Source: Tritrichomonas musculus
Lineage: Eukaryota > Parabasalia > Tritrichomonadida > Tritrichomonadidae
Direction of reading: 5' to 3'
Assembly: GCA_039105265.1 (NCBI GenBank)
Contig: JAPFFF010000040.1
Coordinates: forward strand, 310,001 to 374,000
Length of the DNA stretch: 64,000 bases
In this document: positions 20,142 to 30,278 of the stretch, piece by piece
How positions within the stretch are numbered: the first letter of the stretch is position 1
How the letters are laid out: the number at the start of each line of letters is the position of its first letter
Made by a program: the position numbers and the translations under genes
The notes under the pieces: model-generated
Told to the model about the DNA's origin: nothing
Seen by the model: the letters and a program-made list of their open reading frames with translations, nothing else
The model's database searches: none

Positions 20142-21579
20142 GAAGTTTTATCTAAATAAACTAAGCTTGTTTTGATGCGTCTTTGTTTTGATTCTCTTTT
20201 TGAAAAATATGATATTTAAATGAAAGAATCAAAAAAGAAATTTCAAAATTTATGAATATTTTATATAAGCTTTAAATTGGTAAAGAAAATAAACTATACC
20301 TTATCATCCTGACTTTTTGGAATAATGTAAAAAATGGGCAATTGCAGTTAAAAAATTTTCAATGAAGTATTTTTTATATTATATCATAATTCTAATCATT
20401 TCTGTTGAAACATAAGAATATACTTGGTGTTTTTGAATTGACATGATCTTTCAGCTGATATATTTTTAGTTAATGATAATCACAAATATTTTGGGCATTA
20501 ATAAAACTTTGTTTTCCTTTCGTTTTTTAAATTTTTTTGAAAAATTTCTTTGTAGCATTACATTCTGAGTTGTTATTATGATGTTTAATAATAATTAAAC
20601 ATAAAATAATAAAATGATATCATATTTGTATGTTTTGTTTTATATTTCGATATTTTGATTGTAGTCTGATTTTATTACTATGATTTCTGAATAGTAACAA
20701 AATGAATGAAATCAATTGTTGCTGAAAATCGTATCTAATATAACTAAATTGAAGATAAAAGAAGGAAAATTGTAATATAAAACAAAGTGGCATTTTCAAT
20801 TCCAATTGAAATTGAACAAAATTTTTTGATCAAAAAATTTTTACAAATGCACCAAATTTTAACGAAAATATATAAATCTATATGTTTCATGATGCATTTG
20901 ATCCCATAAAGTTTTTTAGATAACTTTTTCAGCATAGTCTTGAAAAATCGTTCAAATCGTCTTAATTGCCTTTTTAAAATTTTGATCAAAATTTTTTAAA
21001 TTGAATATGTCACTTCATCTCTTTTTCCTATTCAAAAAAATTTTCTTCTTCAAGGTTATACAACACAGATTATTTTCAAATTAGTTTTAAATGAAGATAA
21101 TTGGATATGATAGTGAAATCTATGCTATCATTTGAAAAAATCAATTATTCAATTCTCATATTCCAGTATTCATATTATATGTAAAAATGATTGTTATACT
21201 TTATATGAGGACATCATAAAGACAATGTACAATATATATCAAGTTTGCATACAATAAATTAAATAATAATTATAATATCAATGTTTTCCTCCAAAATACA
21301 AATATTATCAAGATGATTTACAAGTATATTACGTTTATATGTTTTGCCATCTGTTGTAAGAATATCAATATCAAAATATCAGAAAACCTAAATTGATCTA
21401 AAAATGACTCAGATTTAATAAAAAGTCATACCTTTAATAGAAGTAAATGTGTCTAATCATATGATATAATTTTTAATATGAATTTATAAATTGAAGCATA
21501 TAGAGGAAGTGAGAACTTTCTTTGAAAACCATTTTAATAAACTTATGTATTTAACTTTTTCCTTTATAAATCAGTAGAT
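20142..21579. other. Gene-poor AT-rich spacer
   Basis: No supported gene. Small minus frames at 20620-20805 and 20744-20989 are AT-rich and lack family features. A 7-bp-stem hairpin (atgatag, ctatcat) lies near 21,095-21,120. A short minus-strand open stretch near 21,300-21,370 reads LTTDGKTYKRNILVNHLDNI, which could be debris of a BTB-like domain. Confidence 0.4.
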
Positions 21580-22255
21580 AAATATTTTTTTAAGTTGATA
21601 AGTCATAGTTAAGTTGCTGTATATTTAATAATGTTTGGCCATTTATGTATTCAATAATTAGATAATCAGCGTTGTTTTGTTTTGTAATTGTTCCATTAAA
21701 TTTTGGTAAAAGATGGTGATTGAGTTTGAAATAATTATTTAGTTCTCAATTCATTAATTTTGATGATTCAAAATTATCCATTTTGCTTTTTTTAATTGCA
21801 AAAAATTCAACTTTCTCGATTTGAAAAATTTTGTGTTTCCGATATCTCGAATTTCAATGTATTCGTCTTTATCCCAATTTTTTTTCAAAAAAGATTTTTG
21901 CATTTTATTAAAGTTGCCGAAATTTTTCTAATCGATTTGTTCTCAGTTTTTCATATGCTTGCTTAATAAAATATCCTGATAGACATGCTTGAATTGTCCT
22001 CATTATTTCTTTTGTTAATAAATCCGTTGTTTTTTTAATACTGAAAGCGTTTTTGAACATTCAAATTTCTTGTATAAATTCATGATCACCCATGAACTTC
22101 TTGTTTTCAATTTTGGTGTTTTTACTTAATATGTCGATTGTATTTGACAAATAATAAATGACTATATCTTTGTTTTTATCAAAAAGTTCATCAAATAGAA
22201 TAACCGTTTGCTTTTGATCATTTTTGAAAATAGAATTAACCTTTATGGTCAAACA
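21580..22255 (-). pseudogene. Decayed protein kinase gene
   Basis: Minus-strand pieces in more than one frame together resemble a Tritrichomonas-type kinase. A 60-residue N-terminal helical part (22061-22252: ILFDELFDKNKDIVIYYLSN) continues as LTKEIMRTIQACLSGY, then, across stops and a frame change, DEYIEIRDIGN, FFAIKKSKM (the beta3 Lys motif), a helix-C-like stretch, NYFKLNHHLLPKFNGTI and DYLIIEYINGQTLLNIQQLN. The order matches an N-lobe and hinge. The catalytic loop cannot be found. Stops and shifts in several places show that it is dead. No ATG supports the long N-terminal frame, which opens on a non-ATG codon. Confidence 0.55.
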
Positions 22256-22297
22256 AATTCACCTATAAGATATTATAAAAAGGTCAAATATTTCTTC

Positions 22298-22791
22298 TTT
22301 AAGGTTGCGGTTGAATAGATAATCAAATTTGAGACCAATTGAATATAGAAATATTTTACCGTTTACATTTATTTAAACTAACAAAAACACTTTTTTTACT
22401 ACTTTTGATGTAAATTGATTCGCAATCCAGGTTCAAGGTTTTTTATTTTTTTTTTTTTTAATAGTTTGAAATATAAAACTAAATTATTTAGATAATTTTT
22501 ATATTTCAAAGCAGTTGACTTAGTTTCTTTTATAATTCATCAAAAATACCAAAAAAATTACATGAGCTATTATTATTTATCTTTTAGCCAACTTTTTTTG
22601 ACTTTTTGATATTTATTAGTATATTTCGACTTTTTTTAAAAAAACTACGTAATACATTTGCAAAATTATCGTTTATATGCAACATGATATGACATTTTCA
22701 TTAACTTTAATTTTAAACTCAAGAATAAAATTTTGCATTTCCATTATTAATTATTAAGTTAAACTTTTGAATGCCTATTTAACCGCAGCCT
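22298..22791. mobile_element. Candidate 494-bp element bounded by about 20-bp inverted repeats
   Basis: The left end (ttaaggttgcggttgaatag, 22299-22318 region) matches the reverse complement of the right end (ctatttaaccgcagcctta, 22771-22789 region) at about 18 of 20 positions. The sequence between is AT-rich and non-coding, with a long T-run. It fits a small non-autonomous DNA transposon. No convincing target-site duplication is seen, and the match is short, so it remains tentative. Confidence 0.35.
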
Positions 22792-23036
22792 TAAGTATTC
22801 AGTTGTTTTTTTGTTACTTTAATAATTATTTTTAAATAAGGAATGAATTTGATTTAATAAAGGATTTTATTCAATTGAAGCAATCAGACAGCTTAATTAT
22901 TCACAATCTATTAATATGAATTCGGTAATTAATTTTTTCAAAGCAATCAAAGAAATATGCTTCTTTTTATTGATTAAATATCTTTATATTTCTTCATTTC
23001 CCATATTTTTTTAATAAAAAATACAAATTAAAAAAA

Positions 23037-23115
23037 CGATACGAACCAGATTTCAACTGATGCGGTAAAACCCACGGGACTTAAATACCACTCCTTAAAC
23101 CATTTGTATATCGTG
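23037..23115 (-). pseudogene. tRNA-Leu(TAA)-like relic
   Basis: The minus strand reads AAATGGTTTAAGGAGTGG, then ATTTAAG in anticodon-loop position, then GTGGGTTTTACCGC like a long variable arm, then CTGGTTCGTATCG and a T-run. The order matches a class II tRNA-Leu with TAA anticodon: D-loop, anticodon loop, variable arm, B-box (GGTTCGTATCG against consensus GGTTCGANTCC). The 3' half of the T-stem and the acceptor stem are missing and the anticodon stem pairs badly, so it is probably a dead or tRNA-derived copy. It sits about 190 bp from the tRNA-Glu. Confidence 0.4.
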
Positions 23116-23299
23116 CCTTATATGAAAACTATATAATCATAGCTTATAATTCAAATTTATTTTGAAAAATTTTTTTATAAAAAAACTAAGCATAAAATTC
23201 ATTAAGCTCAGTTGGAAGACTAATATTTAATTAACTCATATTGGATTTAATTAATAAAATTAATTTTTTGAAAATAATTTAAAAAAAAACCAAAAAATT

Positions 23300-23370
23300 A
23301 CCGACCTGGGGATTCGAACCCCGAAATAGGAGATGAAAGCCCCACGTTTTAACCATTAGACTACGTCGGT
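23300..23370 (-). tRNA. tRNA-Glu (anticodon TTC)
   Basis: A 71-nt cloverleaf on the minus strand. The A-box reads TAGTCTAATGG and the B-box GGTTCGAATCC, both near perfect. The anticodon loop is CTTTCAT, giving anticodon TTC. The acceptor pairs ACCGAC with GTCGGT; the seventh pair (G with G) and the first T-stem pair (C with A) are mismatched, side by side. A run of six T follows within a few bases, a good Pol III terminator. The adjacent mismatches may be real, may be tolerated, or may mark a weakening copy. Confidence 0.88.
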
Positions 23371-23510
23371 TTCATGCAGATAATTATCAGTAACATTATA
23401 TAATGAAGATTGAAGAAAAAGCATTTATCTTCAACTATTCTAAAATATGTTATCAGAATAAATAATGATAAAATATGGAATTTAAAAATATTTTTTTTAT
23501 GCAATGAAAT

Positions 23511-25610
23511 TTATATCGATTTATTCTTTAATTTCATTGGAATCATAACAATAGCATTTTCGCAGTCCTTGATTCCAATTTTATAATTGTTTTGAAAATC
23601 CGAATCATCATCAAAAGACAAAATTTTAAGATTATCACAATATTTGAAAGCTCCTTCAAAAATATCAGTTACACGAGGTGGAATATGAATGCAATCAATC
23701 AACGAGCTAGCAAAAGCTTCTTTTTCGATTGTTAAAAGTTCACTGTTCACTGCAAATTCAACATGTCGAAGTTTTAAACAGTTTTTAAAAGTACTTTCTT
23801 TAATATGGGTGATTTTTGGTGGAATGAAAATAGAATTGATCAAAGTATTAGTGAATGCATATTTTCCTATTTCGCAAAGATTTGAATTCTTTGGAATTTC
23901 AACATTATCAAGGTTTATGCATCCAGCAAAAGCGCTTTCACAAATGTGCGTGATTTGGTTTGGAATGAAAATTTCCCTAATGTTTGATTTTGAAAACGAA
24001 GAAAAGCCGATTATTTTAATGAATGATGGAATGATGACTCTTTGAACATCACGACATACGAAAATGATAGTGTCATATTCTTCCTTTTGATTGTCACTTT
24101 TTCCAATGACAATTTTGTTGTCCAAAATAAAGAAATTTTTGTTATTTGGCAAAATTAAAATTGATGTTAAATTTGGAGTATTAAGGCACCATCCATCTTC
24201 AAGTTCGGCCAATTTTGGGAAAATGAGACTTTCAATAGTAGATTCATAAAATGCGTATTTTTCGATTTTCACATGTTCTGAATCAATTGAAAAACCGACG
24301 CTTTGAAGTCTTTTGCATCTTTCAAATGAACTTTTTCCAATTATTTCAACACTTGGAGGAAAGCTGATATTTACGATTTGAGAATTAGCAAAAGAATAAG
24401 GTGCAATTACCTTGATATTTATTGGAATCGTGGTTGTTATAATATCTCTGCGAATGAAAACAAGAACATCATATTCGTCACTTTTTTCATCTGTTTTTCC
24501 AACAATGATTTTATCATCCAAATATTTTATATTTTGCTTTTGTTTTGGAATTATTGTAATATTAGTTAGTTTAGGTGTTCCATTACACCATCCATTTTTT
24601 AGTTCTGTTACACTTGATGGAATTATTAAACATTGAATTGGAGACAAATAAAATGCGTTTTTTTCTATTATTTGAATTTGTGAATCAGGCGAAAATTCAA
24701 CTTTTTGAAGATTACGTCCCCATGAGAAAGCAGCTTTACAAATTGTTGTTACACTTGATGGAATTAAAATACTGTTGAATGAACAACAACTAAATGCAAA
24801 TTTTCCAATTATCTGAAGTTCAGAGTCTTGTGCAAATTCAATTCGATTAAGATATTCACAGAGATTAAAAGCTCCTTCACAAATTTGTTTAACATGAGAT
24901 GGAATAAAAATTTCATTGATTTTTACAGTTGACAATGAATAAGGAGCAATTATCTTGATATCATTCGGAATTGTGACTGAATTAACATTACGAGGAACAA
25001 AAACAAGAGCATCATATTCTTCACTTTTTGAATCTGTTTTTCCAACAATGATTTTATCATCAATATATTTTATATTTTGTTGCTGTTTTGGAATTATTTT
25101 CACATTTACAAGTTCATCAGCCCCATTGCACCAGCCTGTCATGAAATTTGAAATACTCGATGGAATGGTGAGACTTTTAATACTTGAACTATTGAAAGCG
25201 TCTTTTTCAATTGTTTGCAATTCTGAATCACTTAAAAATTCGACACTTTGAAGATTTTGACAAAAGCAAAAAGATTCTTCGCATATAGTAATAACATGTG
25301 ATGGAATTATGATATTTTTAACTAATGAATATGCAAAAGAGCCCTTTCCGATTATTTGAAGTTGAGAATCTTCGGCAAATTGAAATGTTTCGATTTTTGA
25401 ATCCTTGAATGTGCATTCACCTATGCCAGTTATTATATATTCTTGCGCTTGATAAATTATTGATCGAGGAATATAAATATTGGTACTTATCATATCATAG
25501 TCAATTACGCATGCTGTGTAGTTCTCTTTATTTAGTAGGTAAACGAGTTTATCTTTTTTGATTTTTAGAGTATAATCATTAAAGTTGCTCTCAGATGATA
25601 GTTTGCTCAT
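23511..25610 (-). CDS. BspA-like leucine-rich repeat (LRR_5) protein (699 aa)
   Basis: ATG at 25608-25610. The whole protein is built of LRR_5 units of about 23 residues (IPSSVTTICKAAFSWGRNLQKVEF type). A larger repeat of about 170 residues occurs three times. Each copy has a GWCNGTPKLTNI-like stretch, then KIIVGKTDEKSDEYDVLVF, then a run of LRRs. No signal peptide, transmembrane segment or C-terminal tail is visible. That is unlike BspA proteins thought to sit on the surface, so the location is uncertain. BspA-like proteins in trichomonads are implicated in adhesion and immune recognition; here this is family knowledge only. The frame is intact. Confidence 0.85.
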   Translation of the reverse strand: MSKLSSESNFNDYTLKIKKDKLVYLLNKENYTACVIDYDMISTNIYIPRSIIYQAQEYIITGIGECTFKDSKIETFQFAEDSQLQIIGKGSFAYSLVKNIIIPSHVITICEESFCFCQNLQSVEFLSDSELQTIEKDAFNSSSIKSLTIPSSISNFMTGWCNGADELVNVKIIPKQQQNIKYIDDKIIVGKTDSKSEEYDALVFVPRNVNSVTIPNDIKIIAPYSLSTVKINEIFIPSHVKQICEGAFNLCEYLNRIEFAQDSELQIIGKFAFSCCSFNSILIPSSVTTICKAAFSWGRNLQKVEFSPDSQIQIIEKNAFYLSPIQCLIIPSSVTELKNGWCNGTPKLTNITIIPKQKQNIKYLDDKIIVGKTDEKSDEYDVLVFIRRDIITTTIPINIKVIAPYSFANSQIVNISFPPSVEIIGKSSFERCKRLQSVGFSIDSEHVKIEKYAFYESTIESLIFPKLAELEDGWCLNTPNLTSILILPNNKNFFILDNKIVIGKSDNQKEEYDTIIFVCRDVQRVIIPSFIKIIGFSSFSKSNIREIFIPNQITHICESAFAGCINLDNVEIPKNSNLCEIGKYAFTNTLINSIFIPPKITHIKESTFKNCLKLRHVEFAVNSELLTIEKEAFASSLIDCIHIPPRVTDIFEGAFKYCDNLKILSFDDDSDFQNNYKIGIKDCENAIVMIPMKLKNKSI

Positions 25611-26385
25611 TGCAGCCGTATAGGAAATTTTTTTTTTTTTTTTTTTTGAAATAAAATTTCAAAATTTGAATGGTTTACAAAGCAGAAAAATTTTTTATGA
25701 AAATAATTAGAAACGATCATTTTGTATTCAATTCTGTAAAATTTTTTTAAAGTTCAGATATGATATTTCTATGCATAAGAAGAATAATTTCAAAAAAATC
25801 TTGTTTCAAATGAATGTATACCGATATTTCAGATTGTGAAAGAAGAATGAAGCTTTTACATCAATTTTTTAGAAGACTTCAAATATTTCAACAATATTTC
25901 ATCTTTGAAGATTGATCATATTTTCATATTGATGTGACTATAAAACTTTTTTTATCATTATATCTGATAATTTTATATGTTAAAATGCAATTAAAGGTTT
26001 AAAAAACAATATTATAATAGTAAATAATCTAGAAATCTTGAGTAATGTGAATTGGTTTGCTTACAGAGTGATTAGAATCATAATATGCTATTTATAAAAT
26101 GGTCAATCATTTCACCTTTACAAAAAATGATTTTTAAAAATTGCATTTTACTTTTACAAAAATGATTTTATAAAATAATTATATTGTTATTTTATTAATT
26201 CACAAAAAATTATTTAGTATATTATCTTTTTTCAGAGATATGATTATTTTATGTATTCAATATTTTCAATAAAAAAATTCTGATTTTCCAACTTTTTAAA
26301 TATTTTGTTGATTGTAGAAAATTTTTAAAATTTTTAAAAATTTTTTCAACTTGAAAATTTCAAGTTTATTATTTCTATTATTAAG
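25611..26385. other. AT-rich spacer with a dispersed 176-bp repeat
   Basis: The leader of the BspA gene contains a T-run at about 25,630-25,648. No gene seen. Positions 26101-26276 form one copy of the inverted dispersed repeat listed separately, ending about 110 bp before the DUF3447 gene. Confidence 0.6.
26101..26276 (+). repeat. Dispersed 176-bp repeat, copy 1
   Basis: Matches the reverse complement of 63825-64000 over 176 bp with about nine substitutions and no gaps. It starts ggtcaatcatttcacc and ends attttcaataaaaaa. It is non-coding and AT-rich, and holds two related pieces (cttttacaaaaaatgattt type). Divergence begins sharply after the A-run, marking one true border; the other border cannot be judged because the second copy meets the window end. 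Confidence 0.8.
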
Positions 26386-27489
26386 ATGGATTTGAAAAAC
26401 TACTTTGCCGAAAAGAAAAAACTTTATGAACTAGCGCTTTTATATCTAGAAAATAATGAAAAGGACAACGAAGAGCTATCATTTCAAAATTTAATTGACC
26501 AAACAACAAATCAAAATATCCTAAACAATCGCGAAGAATTTGATCACTTTCTTCAAATGTTATCAAAGATAAGCCATAATCATCACAGAAATTCAGAATT
26601 TTTCAATAGAATTAAAAAAATTATCATTTATTTCATAAATGACATCAAAAAAACCTATTCAAAGAATGAATTGTTTGATATATTTAGGGACAACATGTTA
26701 ATTCTTCATTTTTTAATAGAACAGCAAATGTTACCTAAAGAATCAATTTATAATCTTCAATTTTTCTGGCCTGAAATTAAATCAGAAAAAGTGACAATAT
26801 TTGATGAGTCATTATTGGAAGATGATCCAAATATTTTCAATAATTACCAAGAAAAACAAAAAAAGGGAGAAAATGATTCATATATCTGTTCATTAATTCG
26901 TGAAGATGCAATTGAAGATTTTATTGCATACACAAATCGAGCAAATTTGCAACTTTCTAGTAGAATCAAATTTTCTATATATGAAACGAATCAATTTTTA
27001 CTCAGGAAAGAGCCATCATTGATTGAATATGCAGCTTTTTTTGGATCAATTCAAATTTGTCAATATTTAAGATTAAATAACGTTGAATTAAAACCGTCAT
27101 TGTGGCTTTATGCAATTCATTCAAACAGTGCTGAAATGATTCATTTGTTAGAAGAAAATCATGTTAATGCTCCAAATAATAATAAATTTGAGATATGCCT
27201 TGAAGAAGCAATTAAATGTCATCATAATGAAATTGCTGCCTATATTGAGAACAATTTAATTGTTTTGAAAAAACAAAATGAAAGTGATTTCAAAAAAACT
27301 CTTTGTGAATTTGGATTTTGTTATTCAAATTATTCTTATATAACTGATAATTTTAATCCTTTTAATACTTTTTTCTATTTGTGCAAGTATAATTACAACA
27401 AACTTGTTGATGTTTATATTGAGAAAAGAAAGAATAATTTGAAGCAAGAAAGATTCAAGTACATTATAAAAAAAAATTATTTTTGTTGA
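26386..27489 (+). CDS. DUF3447/ankyrin-like protein, N-terminal part (367 aa)
   Basis: ATG at 26386. A coiled N-terminal part (FAEKKKLYELALLYLENNEK; EFDHFLQMLSKIS) is followed by the trichomonad DUF3447 signature, about residues 205-250: SLIEYAAFFGSIQICQYLR, then NVELKPSLWLYAIHSNSAE. Family members usually continue into ankyrin repeats. Here the frame ends at 27,489 (KYIIKKNYFC). An ankyrin-like piece, KTAIIEALKNDRIDIVYFI, and BspA repeats resume in another frame about 90 bp later. Either a short intron or decay separates the halves. Probably a cytoplasmic scaffold protein; the function of the family is unknown. Confidence 0.7.
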   Translation: MDLKNYFAEKKKLYELALLYLENNEKDNEELSFQNLIDQTTNQNILNNREEFDHFLQMLSKISHNHHRNSEFFNRIKKIIIYFINDIKKTYSKNELFDIFRDNMLILHFLIEQQMLPKESIYNLQFFWPEIKSEKVTIFDESLLEDDPNIFNNYQEKQKKGENDSYICSLIREDAIEDFIAYTNRANLQLSSRIKFSIYETNQFLLRKEPSLIEYAAFFGSIQICQYLRLNNVELKPSLWLYAIHSNSAEMIHLLEENHVNAPNNNKFEICLEEAIKCHHNEIAAYIENNLIVLKKQNESDFKKTLCEFGFCYSNYSYITDNFNPFNTFFYLCKYNYNKLVDVYIEKRKNNLKQERFKYIIKKNYFC

Positions 27490-27557
27490 AATAAAATTCC
27501 AAAATTTTAATCATTTAAATGACATTTTAAAATATTAAATTTAAATGAAATTTTTAA

Positions 27558-28289
27558 TTTGATTCATTTTATAAAACAGCAATTATAGAAGCATTGAAGA
27601 ACGATAGAATAGATATTGTTTATTTTATATTTTCTAGTCATAATTGCATAAATAAAGGTTGCTTTAGGAAATGCAAGTTTATTAAAAAAATTGCTATTCC
27701 TCCATCAATTAATTCAATTGAAAAATGGTCCTTTCAGAATTCGAATTTATCTGAAATTATTATTCCATCATCTGTGACAAAGATCGATGAAAGTGCATTT
27801 GAAGCATGCACATCAATAAGAAAAATATTGATTCCATCTTCTGTTAATTCAATTGGACCAAGTGCTTTCAAAGGATGCAAATCATTGATTGAAATCATAT
27901 TTGAAAAGTCTTCGAATTTGGTTTCAATTGGAGATCATTGCTTTGAAAAATGTCATAGATTGTTCACTATATCAATTCCATCGTCATTGAAATCAATTGG
28001 AAATTATGCTTTTTCAGGATGCCATTCATTAAGAGAAATGTTTTTTGAATATCCTTCTTCTATAAATTCAATTGGAAATAATGCTTTGTTTGAATGTGAG
28101 TCATTGAAAAGACTATTGATTCCTCCTTCAATATTTTCAATTGGTGATTTGGCATTTGGAAATTGTTCTTCCCTCCATTGTGTCATTTTTGAGACACCTT
28201 CATCTTTGAGAGAAATAGCAAATGATCCTTTTCGTGGATGCGATTCATTGAAACAGATATCAGTTCCTAATGATTTGTACAAAAAATAA
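27558..28289 (+). CDS. Ankyrin remnant plus BspA-like LRR_5 repeats, C-terminal part of split gene
   Basis: The open frame begins just after a stop at 27555-27557 and has no credible ATG at its head; the apparent start at 27594 is a TTG. It first encodes KTAIIEALKNDRIDIVYFIF, the end of an ankyrin repeat, then about nine LRR_5 units (KIDESAFEACTSIRKILIPS; SIGDHCFEKCHRLFTISIPS) and stops at 28,289 after PNDLYKK. It most likely belongs with 26386-27489. An intron running from about 27,459 (gtacat) to an AG near 27,579 is possible but its ends are not the classical trichomonad consensus. Otherwise the locus is a broken gene. Confidence 0.6.
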   Translation, partial: FDSFYKTAIIEALKNDRIDIVYFIFSSHNCINKGCFRKCKFIKKIAIPPSINSIEKWSFQNSNLSEIIIPSSVTKIDESAFEACTSIRKILIPSSVNSIGPSAFKGCKSLIEIIFEKSSNLVSIGDHCFEKCHRLFTISIPSSLKSIGNYAFSGCHSLREMFFEYPSSINSIGNNALFECESLKRLLIPPSIFSIGDLAFGNCSSLHCVIFETPSSLREIANDPFRGCDSLKQISVPNDLYKK

Positions 28290-28781
28290 TTTTTTTTTAT
28301 TCTTTCTAATATGATACTTGATTATAATTATGAAACATCGTGCTACTTGCTGGCTAAATTTGATAGAAATTTACTGCAAAGTTATTTTTCTTTAATCTTA
28401 AAAAACAAAATATATATAATTTTTTTTATTCTATTTTTTATATAATTTGCAATTAATTGCATTATTGATAATTCAAATTAAATCATCAGAATCAATTCTC
28501 TCAATCATATATATATTTTTTTGTGTGTGTTCTAGAATTTTCCTATTTATTTCGGATTCGTTTACATTTTATATTATGCTGAATTCTTATTCTTTATCCT
28601 CTTTTTAATTACCTTATTTATATCAAATATTTTGCAGAAAGATTGGTTTATTAATTATAAAATCTAATAGCTCTTTTATTTAAATATAATTTATTACTTC
28701 TCATTCCTTTCCTTTTTTTGTATACAAAATTTTAAGTCGATTTAGTTCTTGATATCGTAAAGTAATAATTTTAATATCAAC
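28290..28781. other. AT-rich spacer between convergent genes
   Basis: Nothing recognised in this 490-bp stretch. It is the shared 3' region of the BspA part and the BspA-kinase gene. Confidence 0.5.
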
Positions 28782-30278
28782 TTAAGGAGCAAGTGCAAAT
28801 TTATTCACGGCCATGTCATCAATGATCTCATCAAATGTTGGACGTTTTGATGGTTCAAATGACGTGCAACGCTTGATGAGATTGATTCCATACTCGCTTA
28901 TTTTATTTGAAGCTTCTGGATATTCCATTTGGACGTTGTTCATTCTGTCTCTCATGCTCTGTTTTGGAAGACTTCCAGTAAAAAGTGCAAAGAGGACAAC
29001 TCCGAATGAATAAACGTCGGTTTTGTTGTCATATTCTTCTTCATTCAACATTTCAGGAGACATATAAGCAAGTGTTCCGATACCTTTTGTTAAGTTGCTT
29101 CCTGTTCCAGAAAAACCAGGGATGTGAATGAGTCCGAAATCGATAATTTTTGAGTTGAAAACATCATTCATCATGATGTTTTCAAGCTTCAAATCACGAT
29201 GCATCATGCCAAGTGAATGAATGTGAGACATTCCAAAGGCAACTTCAACTGCAATTCGCACTTTTAATGTGTTATTCATCAAGCCTTTGGCTATAACGTC
29301 TTTCACGCTATATTGAAGCAATTCAAAGAAAAGAGCAATTGTTGTCTTTCCAGTTTCATCGCCAATTTTTTGCAATGGTTCTTGCAAGTTGTAACCAAAT
29401 GCTTCGCAAATACATGGATGCTTAACGCTTAGTGAAAAATCAATTTCTTTCATCGAGTTTTGCAAGATCATGAATGCAGATTCATCATTACATTCTTTGA
29501 CAATTTTTTTACATATCACTTCACCTGTTCGTTTGTCAACAACTTTGAACACTTCACTTGTTGCACCTTCGCCAATTTTGCTGACAATTTCATGGAATTC
29601 TTCATCTTCTGGTCCAACGAACTCATGCTTTGGTATCAAATTTGCATCGTTGTCTTCGTCTTTTGTATTGTCTTCAATTTCACCTTTCTCAAGTTCATTG
29701 ACGAAGTCTTCATATGAGATGACATTTTCGTACTTTTCAAAATGTGATCGCAAGTAATGAACAAACTTTTTCAGATTACAATAATCCTTTTCAAAGTGAT
29801 TATCAAGAGCAGTTGGATTAGCTTCACTTTTTGTTGTCACTTTTTCAAATGTATCATCAACAGTTACCGAGTCATCTTCTTCAATATAGCATATTCTTTC
29901 CTTGCAGCTATTCAGTCCATTTCCAGATATTTTTGCGCTTCGTTTAACAAACAGCTTTGCGTCATCTGGAGTGAGCGAGAAAGTGCCGCCATCGAGTGTG
30001 ATATTATCTGCATTTGGAATAGTTACAGCAGATAATTTGTTGCATGACATGAAGCAGCTTATTCCAATCTTGACTGATTTTCCAAGGAAGTCGATATACT
30101 TTACATTTTTCATATACGAAAAAGAGTTGATGCTTGTCGTTTTCAATGAAGGATGGAGAACAATTCTTTCCTGTCCTTCGATGTCGTAAAATGCTGCTGT
30201 GCCAATTTTTTCCAGAGATGAATTCGGCTCAAATGTGACTGCTTGGAGATGCCTACAATATTCAAAGTTATTAACTTT
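28782..30278 (-). CDS. Protein kinase domain with N-terminal BspA repeats (3' part of frameshifted gene)
   Basis: The frame runs from the BspA join (NNFEYCRHLQAVTF) to a stop at 28,782. After two or three LRR_5 units and an acidic linker comes a full kinase domain of the TKL/STE-like type, given here in residues of the 535-aa frame ending 28,782: P-loop GEGATSEV (273-280), Lys294, HRDLKLEN (397-404), DFG (417-419), MSPEM, DVYSFGVV and a C-terminal SKRPTFDEII. All catalytic residues are present, so the kinase could work. No transmembrane segment separates LRRs and kinase, so it would be a cytoplasmic LRR-kinase. The upstream LRR half lies in another frame (30271-31083), joined by a +1 shift. 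Confidence 0.75.
   Translation of the reverse strand, partial: KVNNFEYCRHLQAVTFEPNSSLEKIGTAAFYDIEGQERIVLHPSLKTTSINSFSYMKNVKYIDFLGKSVKIGISCFMSCNKLSAVTIPNADNITLDGGTFSLTPDDAKLFVKRSAKISGNGLNSCKERICYIEEDDSVTVDDTFEKVTTKSEANPTALDNHFEKDYCNLKKFVHYLRSHFEKYENVISYEDFVNELEKGEIEDNTKDEDNDANLIPKHEFVGPEDEEFHEIVSKIGEGATSEVFKVVDKRTGEVICKKIVKECNDESAFMILQNSMKEIDFSLSVKHPCICEAFGYNLQEPLQKIGDETGKTTIALFFELLQYSVKDVIAKGLMNNTLKVRIAVEVAFGMSHIHSLGMMHRDLKLENIMMNDVFNSKIIDFGLIHIPGFSGTGSNLTKGIGTLAYMSPEMLNEEEYDNKTDVYSFGVVLFALFTGSLPKQSMRDRMNNVQMEYPEASNKISEYGINLIKRCTSFEPSKRPTFDEIIDDMAVNKFALAP

Noticed and set aside
18300-20989. Short frames at 18300-18488, 20620-20805 and 20744-20989
   Set aside because: AT-driven, no family features, no convincing leader.
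22420-22460. ccaggttcaaggtttttt as a tRNA B-box with terminator
   Set aside because: No cloverleaf can be built upstream.
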